A DNA stretch of 58,245 nt from an uncultured Clostridium sp. (GTDB lineage: Bacteria > Bacillota > Clostridia > Lachnospirales > Lachnospiraceae): NCBI GenBank assembly GCA_945917985.1, contig CAMEIH010000014.1, positions 1 to 58,245 on the forward strand, given 5' to 3'. The position numbers were made by a program, and so were the translations under genes. The notes beneath the pieces are model-generated. The model was not told the origin of the DNA, did not search any database, and saw only the letters and a list, made by a program, of their open reading frames with translations. Positions 43,923 to 53,373 of this stretch are shown here, one piece after another (positions within the stretch are counted from its first letter, which is position 1; the number at the start of each line of letters is the position of its first letter).

Positions 43923-44663
43923 TCAATGCTTGCTTCTCTCCGCATCTCTCCAGTTTGACTGAAGACCTGACATTAAATCCACAAATCTCTTCGCGATCAA
44001 ATGGGGTCTTGTAATGGCACTTCCCACAACAACCGCATCCGCTCCAAGATACAGACATTTGATTGCGTCTTCCGGTGTGTAGACATGTCCTTCCATGATC
44101 ATAAAAGCTTTGTCCTTAAAATCTCTGCACATCCTTGCAAATTCACGCAGATCCGGCTGTTCAATATGCTTTGTTTCTTCCGTATATCCGTAAAGAGTAG
44201 GACCCACAATATCTGCTCCCATTTCCACTGCTCTTTTTGCTTCCTCATAATTGGATACATCCGCAAAAATGACTGCCTCCGGAATTTCTTTTTTTACCAG
44301 AGGAAGAAGCTCATAGGCAGGCTTTCCTTCATGGGTAATCTGCGCAGTACAGTCAAGCGCTATCACATCAGCTCCGGCTTCCCATACCTTCTTTGCAGCC
44401 TCTAAAGTCGGTGTGATAAAAACATCCGTATCATCATGCCAGATTTTCCACAGACCGATCATCGGCAAATCCACATTGTCTTTGATCAGTTTGATCTGTT
44501 CGGGAGAGTTGGCTCTGATTCCCACTGCCCCGGCCCACTGTGCCGCCTTTGCCATCTTTAATACAAAATCTTCGGAATATACCGGGTCGTCATGCTGTAC
44601 CTGACAGGATACGATTAGTCCGCCTTTCATGGATTCCAATAATTCTTTCTTATTCATTCTCAT
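43923..44663 (-). CDS. nanE: N-acetylmannosamine-6-phosphate 2-epimerase
   Basis: The 246-residue TIM-barrel protein has the NanE strings GGLIVSCQVQHDDP (14-27), IGLWKIWHDDTDVFITPT with the active-site Lys (about 71-88), IALDCTAQ, and the phosphate-binding AVVVGSAITRP near the end. It interconverts ManNAc-6-P and GlcNAc-6-P in sialic acid and ManNAc use. nanA, nanK and nagAB are not adjacent; the only kinase is the ROK gene three genes upstream of the activase. The ATG overlaps the GH94-like stop by 14 bases, so it belongs firmly to this operon. Confidence 0.88.
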   Translation of the reverse strand: MRMNKKELLESMKGGLIVSCQVQHDDPVYSEDFVLKMAKAAQWAGAVGIRANSPEQIKLIKDNVDLPMIGLWKIWHDDTDVFITPTLEAAKKVWEAGADVIALDCTAQITHEGKPAYELLPLVKKEIPEAVIFADVSNYEEAKRAVEMGADIVGPTLYGYTEETKHIEQPDLREFARMCRDFKDKAFMIMEGHVYTPEDAIKCLYLGADAVVVGSAITRPHLIAKRFVDLMSGLQSNWRDAERSKH

Positions 44664-46884
44664 TGCTTTCTCTTCCTTTCCTTATTTCTGATTCATTCAA
44701 ACGGTAATAGCAGTAAAGGTTCCATGCATGGGGATGTGCGCAGAATACCGGCTGGTCAGCATACCCAAATGACTGGTCCGGCAACCCCTCTTCCGGAATC
44801 AGCGAGGACTCGATGTTGTCCGATGCCGACCAGTAGGAAGACCAGTACTGAGGAAACGCATTCCTATAGTTTTCAAAACTCATGTTGTAAAGAAGCTTTT
44901 TAGCCTCTTCGCTGTCAAACTCATTCACACCGATGATGACAGGTCCGTTCAGTGCCCACCAGAAGCCGCCGTTTTCCCGCGAGCCCTTATCATATTCTTC
45001 ACTTTCAAACTCTGGAATCTGCTGCTGTCTGGCTCCCAGCTTCTCGCCATCGTACACTCTTCTTTTCATTTCCATATACAGTTTCTTCTTGTACTCATCG
45101 GACAGTTCCTGTATCTGAAGAGTGTAGCCCATAGGCTCTAAGAACATATTTTCATCTCCATAGGATTTTCCGTCAAAATACATTCTTCTGGGAAAGCTAC
45201 GTCCCTCCATATCCTTAAAGAATGCTTGTTTGATTCTTTCACGGTATAAGGACATGCTTGCAGTCAATCGATTGATCTGCTCCTGCATTCCGATTTTTTC
45301 CGCCGCTGCCTGCAGCTGCGGTATCAGTGTCTGAAAAATACTGAGCACCATGGCGGAATTCATATGCGATTCCCCGCTGAAATACACGTGGTTATAAGGC
45401 GCCTTGATAATATAATACAAAGTGTCGTTCCAATCGGAATTCAAAAGTCTGACAAGTCCATGATCTCCCACATTTACAATGTCCCGAAGGAACAGGAAAC
45501 AGTTCTGTATGTGGTCCAGTACTCTGGCCACACCGCTTCCTTCTCCGGGGAAATACTCCACTGTATCCAGAAGGAATTTATAATCCTTCGTGACACGCAG
45601 ATACTCCGATATCATCAGGAAGAAAAATAACTGCTGGTCACTGGTATAGTAACTGTTATTATCCGCATGTCCGTTCCCGTATTCAATCAGCCTGATCTCA
45701 CCTATGGACGTGGTACGCTTCATCATATAGCGAAGCACGCTTCGGGCCAGAGGCTGGTTATAATAAACCAGAGGCAGAGCATGCTGGAAGTTATCTCTGG
45801 CGCTTGCATGCTGTCCCCAGTCATAGTCATAGATCGTTCCCTGGGGAATCTTTGTCTCCTTGTAATACTGGCTGTAGGTTGCCATGGCCTCCAGCACATA
45901 GGCATGCCAGCGCATTTCCCGTCTGATAACAGGATTTTCCTCTCTGTCTAAAGCGGGAAGAACCTTCTGCCATTCTTTGGAAAACGCAGTTTTTTCCGCA
46001 TTTCCGTCCCACAGTTCTTCCACTGCGGAAAAAACTGTCTCACCTTCATAGTCATACAGATAACCCGTAATTATCTGGAGAGAAATCATTTCTCCCGGCA
46101 TAAGCTGACATTCCTTTACTGCCGTAATCTCCTGTCCCTTCACAGAAATCTGAATTCCTTCCGTAAGGCCCTTCATAAATAAAGTGGGCGGGAATCCGTC
46201 ATAGCAGGAACGCATATCAGGTGTGGCACAAAGAAGGGGATCCTCCACCATTCCGTGAATCTTTACCGCCGCATATCCCTGATTTTCATTTATTTCCGGT
46301 TCATATCGGAATTGAACTGCACGCGCTTTTTCCGCAGCACGCTGATACTGTATTTCCACGAAATGAGCCGTAACTCCCTCAAGATACTCTATACGTTTCT
46401 TTTCACTTCCCACATTCCTGATTTCCACTGTAGTCAAAAATGCTGATTTTCCACCGTCGATTGTCATGGAAGGCTTTACCGCAAGTGTCCTTTGTACCTC
46501 CACATCTTCCATACGGTATCTGTATGATGCATAACCACAGCCAAACTCTCTTTCGCAGTGTTCCGGATCTGCCGAAACAGAATGAATTCCGCACAATTCC
46601 AAGGCTTTCCCGTCTATTCGGATTACCGCTCTGTTTTCCCCTGAATCGGCACGTTTTCCCGCGTTTACTCTGCCCCAGGATCTCTGTCCTGCAATCATTT
46701 CGTACTCACCGCTTACATGGGTGAACAGAGTCAGCTGATAATTTCCAAGCAAAAACCAGGGATCCTCCGGCAGTTTTACCTTTTTCCCTTCTCTGTCCAC
46801 TGCGGCAAAGGGCAGTTTCCCCGTATACGCAAACACCGGAAGTCCACACTCATTCTCTTTCCAAAATCCTATTTTTTCTTCCAT
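44650..46884 (-). CDS. GH94-like glycoside phosphorylase
   Basis: The 744-residue protein follows the GH94 plan: an N-terminal beta-sandwich (GYASYRYRMEDVEVQRTLAV, about 117-136), a helical linker, and an (alpha/alpha)6 barrel (about 330-700). Barrel strings include SYYTSDQQLFFFLMISEYLR (411-430), matching the GH94 DHLWLP-type helix, and LLNSDWND (480-487) at the catalytic Asp. It probably uses phosphate to split a beta-linked disaccharide to a sugar-1-phosphate; simple hydrolysis cannot be excluded. No signal peptide. The substrate is unknown, though nanE downstream suggests an N-acetylhexosamine glycan. No transporter lies in the operon. Confidence 0.7.
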   Translation of the reverse strand: MEEKIGFWKENECGLPVFAYTGKLPFAAVDREGKKVKLPEDPWFLLGNYQLTLFTHVSGEYEMIAGQRSWGRVNAGKRADSGENRAVIRIDGKALELCGIHSVSADPEHCEREFGCGYASYRYRMEDVEVQRTLAVKPSMTIDGGKSAFLTTVEIRNVGSEKKRIEYLEGVTAHFVEIQYQRAAEKARAVQFRYEPEINENQGYAAVKIHGMVEDPLLCATPDMRSCYDGFPPTLFMKGLTEGIQISVKGQEITAVKECQLMPGEMISLQIITGYLYDYEGETVFSAVEELWDGNAEKTAFSKEWQKVLPALDREENPVIRREMRWHAYVLEAMATYSQYYKETKIPQGTIYDYDWGQHASARDNFQHALPLVYYNQPLARSVLRYMMKRTTSIGEIRLIEYGNGHADNNSYYTSDQQLFFFLMISEYLRVTKDYKFLLDTVEYFPGEGSGVARVLDHIQNCFLFLRDIVNVGDHGLVRLLNSDWNDTLYYIIKAPYNHVYFSGESHMNSAMVLSIFQTLIPQLQAAAEKIGMQEQINRLTASMSLYRERIKQAFFKDMEGRSFPRRMYFDGKSYGDENMFLEPMGYTLQIQELSDEYKKKLYMEMKRRVYDGEKLGARQQQIPEFESEEYDKGSRENGGFWWALNGPVIIGVNEFDSEEAKKLLYNMSFENYRNAFPQYWSSYWSASDNIESSLIPEEGLPDQSFGYADQPVFCAHPHAWNLYCYYRLNESEIRKGRESNENE

Positions 46885-46907
46885 CCTCTCATCCCTTTCA
46901 TTTCTTT

Positions 46908-47861
46908 TTACAGATATCCCAGTCTGGCTGCACCGATAATACCGGCATCATTCCCTAAAGATGCCGCAATCAGTTCAGGAATTCCAATTTCATTTGCAGC
47001 AAAGGTCTCTTCAAAAATTTTCTTTCTTAGCGGTTTAAGCAGATAATTGCCCTGACTGCTGATACCACCGCCGATTATGATCACCTCCGGCCTGTATAAA
47101 GTGATCAGGGTGGAAATACCGCCTGCCAGATATCCATAATACCGGTCCAGCACCTCTATTGCGGTTCTGTCCATCGCATGAGCTGCGTCAAATACTGTCT
47201 TAGCCTCCATGCGCTCTATCTCTCCACCGGTCAGTGCATTCATTCTGCTTTCCGCATCTTTTGCCACAGCTTCCTTTGCCTGTCTGATCAATGCAGTTGC
47301 CGACGCATATGCTTCCAGACATCCTTTTTGTCCGCAGGAGCATCTTTCTCCTCCGTAAACCAGTTTCATATGCCCGATCTCGGAGCCCATCCCATCGGCT
47401 CCGCTGTAAATCTTTCCATTCTGGATAATGCCGCCACCGACACCGGTTCCCAGAGTAACCATGATCGCATTCCGGTAACCGGAAGCAGCCCCTGCAGTCA
47501 CTTCACCGAGGGCTGCGCAGTCCGCATCATTTGCGATTTTTACTTTCCGGCTGAAATATTTCTGTATTTCTTCCTGCAGCGGCACATTGATCCACCCGAG
47601 ATTATTGGCATTTACCAGTCTTCCCGTCTTTGGATTGATGCAACTCGGAGTTCCCATTCCCACCGAGTCAATCATATCCGCCTTCAAACCGGCATTTCTA
47701 ACCGCTTCCAGGGCTGTCATTGCAATATCCTTTACCAGCTGTTCAAATGGCTGTTGTGCATTTGTTTTCCGGTTCTGCCGCGCGCAAATTCGATTGTTCT
47801 CATCCACGATACCAACCGCTATATTGGTACCTCCCAAATCTATCCCTATATGGTAGCTCAC
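46908..47861 (-). CDS. ROK-family sugar kinase
   Basis: The 317-residue kinase has the ATP loop GIDLGGTNIAVGIVDENNRI (6-25), the catalytic NDADCAALGE (about 113), the zinc site CSCGQKGCLEAYAS (about 177-190) and the ROK EIGHMKL His. It phosphorylates a hexose or N-acetylhexosamine with ATP; glucokinase, GlcNAc kinase and ManNAc kinase all occur in this family. As first gene of the operon containing nanE, ManNAc or GlcNAc kinase activity is plausible but is inferred from context. The 24-base gap to the GH94-like gene supports co-transcription. Confidence 0.85.
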   Translation of the reverse strand: MSYHIGIDLGGTNIAVGIVDENNRICARQNRKTNAQQPFEQLVKDIAMTALEAVRNAGLKADMIDSVGMGTPSCINPKTGRLVNANNLGWINVPLQEEIQKYFSRKVKIANDADCAALGEVTAGAASGYRNAIMVTLGTGVGGGIIQNGKIYSGADGMGSEIGHMKLVYGGERCSCGQKGCLEAYASATALIRQAKEAVAKDAESRMNALTGGEIERMEAKTVFDAAHAMDRTAIEVLDRYYGYLAGGISTLITLYRPEVIIIGGGISSQGNYLLKPLRKKIFEETFAANEIGIPELIAASLGNDAGIIGAARLGYL

Positions 47862-48119
47862 ATTACACCTGTCCTTCCGCGAAAAAAATTACTGATTTTG
47901 CATTATTTCACTTAACTTACCGTATTTCTATTCTATATTTATATTTCCTTTTTATACTGCCATTCTATCATCATACATTTTAATTTTCCATGCTTGAGAC
48001 TGCTATAAAGTTTATTTATCTTGCTTTTATTCAAAATGCGGCCGTACTGTTTCGGGCAAAGAAAAAAGAAACCAAGACGGACTGCTCCTATCTTGATTTC
48101 CATTCTCGTATCTATTTTT

Positions 48120-48797
48120 TTATTTCAGCCTTTTTTCTTCCAAACTTTTCAAAAATGGTTTCTTTAATTCCTGTGGTTTATAAAAAAATTTATTTTCCGA
48201 TTTACTAAGTCGTTTTTCTTCTTTCTTTATTCTTAAAAGTTCCATAGAACACACAAAATCAGCCACTTGCAACAATCGATATTTTTGTGGTTCTGCCTTT
48301 CTAAATTCCACCTCGTTAAATAGTACTGACAATACCGCATTGAGAATAGCGCTAAGTTCAGCTTGTCCATTATCATAATATACAATGACTTTATCAAATT
48401 GTTCAAAATATGTAGAATGCCTTGCTATCATCCTTGCAATTTCTTTTGATAAACGTCCCGACAATGCTATCTTGTCCAACGCTTCTTTTCGATTTACCAC
48501 AACAGTATCATGATGGATGTTACATTTATTATAAAAGTACAGCATTTTATATAATAATTTTCTGCGTTCTTCCATAGAATATGACGAAAAGATTTGCTCC
48601 CGCCGTATTACAGGTCCAGTGTGAATATATTCTAATTCAAATCCTGACGCTCTCATACTCTCTTCTAATTTTGCTATTTCTTCAGATATATCCACTGCTT
48701 GATCATGAAATACCATCGTTACCAGGTAGTAAGCGGGTCTTTCTTTTACCTCGCCAAAATCTCCTGATTCATCAATAAATATACTCAATTCACTCAT
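48120..48797 (-). CDS. DUF3800 protein
   Basis: The 225-residue protein shows DUF3800 features: N-terminal FIDESGDFG (6-14) with the acidic pair, VIYYDNGQAE (about 147-156), and LLQVADFVCSMELLRIK (about 183-199). The fold is RNase H-like in predictions; many members occur near mobile or defence genes, but no activity is established. It is AT-rich and isolated between the ROK gene and the Gfo/Idh gene, suggesting a later insertion into the sugar locus. Confidence 0.8.
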   Translation of the reverse strand: MSELSIFIDESGDFGEVKERPAYYLVTMVFHDQAVDISEEIAKLEESMRASGFELEYIHTGPVIRREQIFSSYSMEERRKLLYKMLYFYNKCNIHHDTVVVNRKEALDKIALSGRLSKEIARMIARHSTYFEQFDKVIVYYDNGQAELSAILNAVLSVLFNEVEFRKAEPQKYRLLQVADFVCSMELLRIKKEEKRLSKSENKFFYKPQELKKPFLKSLEEKRLK

Positions 48798-48825
48798 GTA
48801 ATTCCCCTAAGTTTCAGTATTTTTA

Positions 48826-48855
48826 AAGAAAAAAATGGCGGGAAATTCTCCCGCC
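48826..48855 (-). terminator. Terminator of the Gfo/Idh gene
   Basis: GGCGGGA / TCCCGCC stem (48837-48855) is followed on the minus strand by A then seven T. It would end transcription coming from 49002-50006. Confidence 0.8.
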
Positions 48856-49001
48856 TACGGTGGTCCAAAGAGTTTTCACCCAGACCAAAATTGTAATGAC
48901 ATTACAATTTATCTCTATACAAATTATAGTAAAAATATTCATATTAATCAACATTTTTATAGAAAATTTTTTGTTTTTTGTTTTTTTCAAGAATCATTCA
49001 A

Positions 49002-50006
49002 TTAGTAAAAAAAATCACCTCTTACAAGCGTATCCGCAGGAAAAACAATATTCATCTGCGCTCTGGCCTCATCGATCAAGTGTAATGTATCCAGAGAGTA
49101 ATTCTGATAGGTATCCGGATATTCAGTCCCTTGAATTATATTCGCAAATTCCCGAATCTCATACTGCATATCCGGTTCAGAACCAGGCACTTCTATATTT
49201 TGCACATTACCACCTATCCTGCAGCAGATATTTTTCGGACTTGCTATATCATAAAAACAAACGGATCCGTTTTCTCCCTGTATTTCATTTTCAAGATAAG
49301 AATCGGTTATTTTGGAATAGCTGATATTCGCTAGGAACTCCCCGTAGTGTGCTATTATGTTTCCGTTCCCGTCTATACTCTCAGGAATCCTGATTCCCAT
49401 GGACATGATCTCCCCTGGAAGTCCAAACAGCATTACCATTACATGAATCGGATAGCAGCCTATATCCATAATACTTCCATTGGAAAGTGACGGATCAAAT
49501 GCATTTTCTATAATTCCCCGTTTGAATTTATTATATCTTGATGAATACTGACAATAGGACAAGGTCACCTGTCTGATCGGACCGATCTCCTTCAGTTTCT
49601 CCCGTATCACCTGATAAGCCGGATGAAATACAGGCCTCATTGCCTCCATCAGAAACACGCCATTGTCTTTGGCACACTGAAACATTACACTGCCTTCTGC
49701 ATAATTTGACGCCAATGGTTTCTCACATATTACGTGTTTCTTTGCCTTAAGCATCATCATCGTCTGTTCAAAATGACAACTATTTGGTGATGCAATATAC
49801 ACCGCATCAATTTCATTACACTCGGAAAATGCTTTCAAATTATCAAAAAAAAGCGGAATGCCTTTCTCATCTGCAAGTCTCCTGGCCTTATTTATATCTC
49901 TGGAATAGATAGCTCTGATTTCAACATTTTCACATAATTTTGCCGCCTCAAAAAAGCGGTCTGTAATAAAATTACTTCCGATAATACCAAATCTGACTGT
50001 TCCCAT
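49002..50006 (-). CDS. Gfo/Idh/MocA-family oxidoreductase
   Basis: The 334-residue protein has an N-terminal Rossmann fold (RFGIIGSNFITDRFFEAAK, 5-23), the family CEKPLASNYAEG motif (about 95-106) with the catalytic Lys, and a C-terminal alpha/beta domain with DIGCYPIHVMVMLFG (about 177-191) holding the typical Asp and His. It oxidises or reduces a sugar, inositol or related polyol with NAD(P). It is divergent from an AraC regulator and lies about 1.1 kb from the ROK operon, so a role in the same sugar pathway is possible. Confidence 0.88.
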   Translation of the reverse strand: MGTVRFGIIGSNFITDRFFEAAKLCENVEIRAIYSRDINKARRLADEKGIPLFFDNLKAFSECNEIDAVYIASPNSCHFEQTMMMLKAKKHVICEKPLASNYAEGSVMFQCAKDNGVFLMEAMRPVFHPAYQVIREKLKEIGPIRQVTLSYCQYSSRYNKFKRGIIENAFDPSLSNGSIMDIGCYPIHVMVMLFGLPGEIMSMGIRIPESIDGNGNIIAHYGEFLANISYSKITDSYLENEIQGENGSVCFYDIASPKNICCRIGGNVQNIEVPGSEPDMQYEIREFANIIQGTEYPDTYQNYSLDTLHLIDEARAQMNIVFPADTLVRGDFFY

Positions 50007-50169
50007 ATATACCCTCCCGTCATTCCGGCAAATGCTTCATCATCTGTCATGTTACCATCCCTCTCCGTACAGTTCAATACTTAACCTTGTCGAGAAATTT
50101 ATTCATCTTGCTTTCTGCAAAAGGTTCTATTATAATGTTCTAAAATCAGGAAAGGAAAAGGGAAAGTTT

Positions 50170-51039
50170 ATGATCTGTGAAGAAAAAGGGGTGTTGAAGG
50201 GCTCTGAATATTTTTTCTTTACCCCCACAGAAATGTTTGAATCCTATTTTTATTATATTCTGGTATGCGGCCACTTTTTCTGTAATGAGACCTACTCCAT
50301 TCGCCGCAACTCCCATTTGGGACCACTGATTTTGTTAATTGATGGTGGGGAACTGTATGTGAACTATGACGGACAGGAAAGAATTGCCCAAAAGAATGAT
50401 CTTGTTCTGTTAAACTGTGACTATCCGCACGCCTACCGTTCAGGAAAGCACTGCGAATTTCACTTTTTTCATATCGGAGGGAAAAATTGCCGTGAAATTA
50501 CGGACAATCTGATCCTTTCAAACGGCGGATTTCTGTTTCAGTCGGAAACCCACAGAGAAATCCGCAATATTATGGAGCCTTTGATCTCTAAAATGTACTT
50601 TGTAAACAACGTTCCCGAACAGGAACAGTCTGTTGCTGTCTATCGAATTCTCTGCACCCTCCAGAGTTCCTTTTCCTCATCCCGCCCCGGGACATCTGAG
50701 AACAGCAACATGATAGAAGATGTTTTGATCTATATGCGCTCTCACCCCGAACGCAACTTTACCATCAACGAGCTGGCAGATATGGCAAGCATGAGCCCCT
50801 ATTATTTTGCCCATCTGTTCAAGGAATATGTAGGGGTATCACCCATCACTTATATGTCCAATCTGAAAATCAGTCTGGCAAAAAACATGCTGCTTTACAC
50901 CAATAACCGGATCAATCAGATTGGCGAACTGCTGGGATACAGCTCCAGTAGCTGCTTTATCAACGCATTTAAGGCAAGAGTAGGGGTTTCTCCTGCCGGT
51001 TATCGTAAAAAACCTACGCATGCGGTGGATCCCAAATAA
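50170..51039 (+). CDS. AraC-family regulator
   Basis: The 289-residue regulator has an N-terminal cupin-like sensor (about 20-160; LLIDGGELYVNYDGQERIAQ) and a C-terminal pair of AraC helix-turn-helix units (FTINELADMASMSPYYFAHLF and INQIGELLGYSSSSCFINAFK, about 195-275). The ATG at 50170 follows AAAAGGGAAAG; earlier in-frame codons lack a site. It is divergent from the Gfo/Idh gene and is the likely activator for it and perhaps the ROK-to-activase operon, answering to a sugar. Confidence 0.88.
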   Translation: MICEEKGVLKGSEYFFFTPTEMFESYFYYILVCGHFFCNETYSIRRNSHLGPLILLIDGGELYVNYDGQERIAQKNDLVLLNCDYPHAYRSGKHCEFHFFHIGGKNCREITDNLILSNGGFLFQSETHREIRNIMEPLISKMYFVNNVPEQEQSVAVYRILCTLQSSFSSSRPGTSENSNMIEDVLIYMRSHPERNFTINELADMASMSPYYFAHLFKEYVGVSPITYMSNLKISLAKNMLLYTNNRINQIGELLGYSSSSCFINAFKARVGVSPAGYRKKPTHAVDPK

Positions 51040-51061
51040 ACAGTGTCATACTCCCGCGGGT

Positions 51062-51121
51062 AAAAAACACCCGGCATAACTGTTATTACAGTGTATGTCG
51101 GGCTATGTTCGTCCTATCACA
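51062..51121. repeat. 60-bp hairpin repeat, copy 2 (terminator)
   Basis: This is the second copy of the 40604-40663 sequence, with one base changed in the stem (C to T). It sits between the convergent AraC and dehydrogenase genes and should terminate both, mainly the minus strand with its T tract. Confidence 0.85.
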
Positions 51122-51128
51122 TCACATT

Positions 51129-52121
51129 TTACAGTCCATTCACTATATTCGCAGGCTTCTTTCCGTTCGCCATATCCTCAAACCCCTGCCAGAGCATGCG
51201 GTGGGATCTTCTCATGGAGCTTGTGGTAATGCCTCCTATGTGAGGAGAAAAAGCAATGCGGTCTGCGTATTCCGGAGGAAGATTCAAAAGCGGATTGTCC
51301 TTTGTGGTGGGCTCCGGATACACGGTATCAAGCGCTGCTCCCAGAATAGTTCCGTTTATGATGGCATTTTTCAGCGCCTCATTGTCCACCAAATCGCCTC
51401 TTGCCGTATTCACGAGAAAGGCGTCCTCTTTCATCAGGCGTAGGAATTCCTCATTAACCATACCTCTCGTCTCGTCAGTCACTGCCGCATGCAGACTGAT
51501 GATCTCGCAGGTGGAGGCAAGCTCACGAAGAGGCAGATATTTCACATGATATTTTTCTTCCGTCTGCGTATCCTTCCGGTGCAGAGAGTAATAGTAAAGC
51601 TCGCAGCCAAAGGGATAAAGCCTTTCAGCCGTTGCCTTGGCGATATCCCCAAAGCCCACAAGACCTACTCTGCAGTCGGACACCTCCCGAATCCCTTCCA
51701 CCATCATCCGTTCCTTCATCTTGATTTGGTTTCCTTCCCGCTCGATGCGGTCACCTTCGATCACATGGCGAAGAAAACCAAGGATCAAAAGCACTGTCTG
51801 CTCTGCCACCGCTCCCGCATTGGCTCCTTTACAGTTGCAGACACAGATGCCCCTCTCGGTGGCGGCTGCCACATCGATTCCGTTGTAGCCTACCCCTTCC
51901 GAGTGGATCATTTTTAAGTTTGGCATATTGCAGATCACATTTCCGCTCACCCTGGTCATGGGATCTGCCGCCATATACTCCGCATCCGATGCTGCCGCCA
52001 GGATTTCCTCATCCGAGGCGCCTCTGTTTAAAAAAATCATTTCCGTATTCTGTGCAAAAGGAATATCTGCAGGCAGATACTTTCTATATCTGTCCTCATT
52101 TCCGATAATCAGTGTTTTCAT
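51129..52121 (-). CDS. D-isomer-specific 2-hydroxyacid dehydrogenase
   Basis: The 330-residue protein has the family order: catalytic domain, NAD Rossmann GLVGFGDIAKATAERL (about 153-168), catalytic Arg in NTARGDLVDNEAL (about 237-249), Glu in LDTVYPEP, and His in SPHIGGIT (about 293). It reduces a 2-oxoacid to a D-2-hydroxyacid with NADH in the cytosol. Lying last after a class I aminotransferase and a branched-chain amino-acid transporter, it probably acts on the oxoacid made by the aminotransferase; phosphoglycerate or formate-type substrates are less likely. It is 21 bases from the upstream stop. Confidence 0.88.
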   Translation of the reverse strand: MKTLIIGNEDRYRKYLPADIPFAQNTEMIFLNRGASDEEILAAASDAEYMAADPMTRVSGNVICNMPNLKMIHSEGVGYNGIDVAAATERGICVCNCKGANAGAVAEQTVLLILGFLRHVIEGDRIEREGNQIKMKERMMVEGIREVSDCRVGLVGFGDIAKATAERLYPFGCELYYYSLHRKDTQTEEKYHVKYLPLRELASTCEIISLHAAVTDETRGMVNEEFLRLMKEDAFLVNTARGDLVDNEALKNAIINGTILGAALDTVYPEPTTKDNPLLNLPPEYADRIAFSPHIGGITTSSMRRSHRMLWQGFEDMANGKKPANIVNGL

Positions 52122-52142
52122 ATTCCGTCACTCCATCTGTTA

Positions 52143-53339
52143 TCATTTGCCCGAAAGACCATACGCCTTTGCCAGCTCTCCAAACGCAGGCAATGACCGC
52201 TCCAGCTTTTCCGTCTGCACACAGTAGGAGATTCTGAAATATCCCGGACAGCCAAAACTGTCTCCGGGAACAAACACCAGATGATATTTCAGTGCCTCCT
52301 CACAGAAGGCTATGGCATCCTCTATGGGTGCCTTGGGGAACATATAGAAGGTTCCGCCCGGCTCCTGACAGGAGAACCCAAGTCTGGTCAGTTCCTGATA
52401 CAGTATCTTGCTGTTCTTTTCATACACAGACAGATCTGAGGTCTCATCGATCATCTCCCCTGCCACATACTGAATAATGGAGGAAGGACAATTATGTCCC
52501 GTAAATCTCGAAATCTGTGCACACATATCCACGATCATGGCCGCATCCTCACATGCCGGATTCACTGCCACATAGCCGATACGTTCTCCGGGTAAAGAGA
52601 GAGACTTGCTGAACGAATAACAGATAATCGTATTTTCATAGAAGGAGGAGACAAAAGGAGCATCCACTCCTTCAAACACAATCTCCCGATAAGGCTCGTC
52701 AGACAACAGATAAATGGTATGTCCAAATTCCTTTGATTTCGCACGCAGAAGCTCCGAAAGCCGTATAATCGTGTCTGTGGAATAAACCACACCGGAGGGA
52801 TTGTTGGGTGTATTGATCAGTACAGCCGCCGTCTTTTCATTGATCTCTTTTTCCAGCATGTCAAAATTGATCTGAAAAGCCGGAATATCCGGCGGGATCA
52901 CCTTAAGAACCGCTCCTGCACCTTCCGTATATGGTACATATTCCGGAAAATAAGGTGCAAAAGTGATTACTTCCTCGCCGGGACAGACCACTGCACGAAG
53001 TGCATGAGCCATAGCTCCCGCAGCACCGCTTGTCATAAAAATATCCTCATAAGTATAGGGAAGATGAAATCTTCTTTTGAGGGAGTCTGCTATCTGCTTT
53101 CGCACTTCAAGAATACCATGACTCTCGCTGTAGCCGTGAAGCGTCAGCGGATCCTTCGTGTCAAGGAGTTTCTTAAAAATATCATTCAAATTTTCCGGTG
53201 CCGGAACACTGGGATTTCCTATAGAATAGTCAAAGACATTCTCCTTTCCGATTTTCTCGGCGAGCGCATTCCCTTTACCGCTCATTTTTCTGATTACGGA
53301 CTCGCCCTTTAACATTTCCCGAAATTTCGGTGAAATCAT
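52143..53339 (-). CDS. Class I pyridoxal-phosphate aminotransferase
   Basis: The 398-residue fold-type I aminotransferase has FDYSIGNPSVPAPENL at the start, the PNNPSG substrate motif (about 177), LLSDEPYREIVF (PLP-binding Asp), and the Schiff-base Lys in CYSFSKSLSLPGERIGY (about 237), ending with the Arg of FRISYC. It moves an amino group between an amino acid and a 2-oxoacid. With the liv transporter upstream and hydroxyacid dehydrogenase downstream it likely serves catabolism of imported amino acids. The exact amino acid is not predictable. It follows livF by 34 bases. Confidence 0.9.
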   Translation of the reverse strand: MISPKFREMLKGESVIRKMSGKGNALAEKIGKENVFDYSIGNPSVPAPENLNDIFKKLLDTKDPLTLHGYSESHGILEVRKQIADSLKRRFHLPYTYEDIFMTSGAAGAMAHALRAVVCPGEEVITFAPYFPEYVPYTEGAGAVLKVIPPDIPAFQINFDMLEKEINEKTAAVLINTPNNPSGVVYSTDTIIRLSELLRAKSKEFGHTIYLLSDEPYREIVFEGVDAPFVSSFYENTIICYSFSKSLSLPGERIGYVAVNPACEDAAMIVDMCAQISRFTGHNCPSSIIQYVAGEMIDETSDLSVYEKNSKILYQELTRLGFSCQEPGGTFYMFPKAPIEDAIAFCEEALKYHLVFVPGDSFGCPGYFRISYCVQTEKLERSLPAFGELAKAYGLSGK

Positions 53340-53373
53340 CTGTAAACGCCTGCCTTTCTGTTTGTTTCATTTC

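Noticed and set aside
47990..48208. 72-codon plus-strand frame between the ROK and DUF3800 genes
   Set aside because: It overlaps the DUF3800 3' end in antisense and has no ribosome site or family resemblance.
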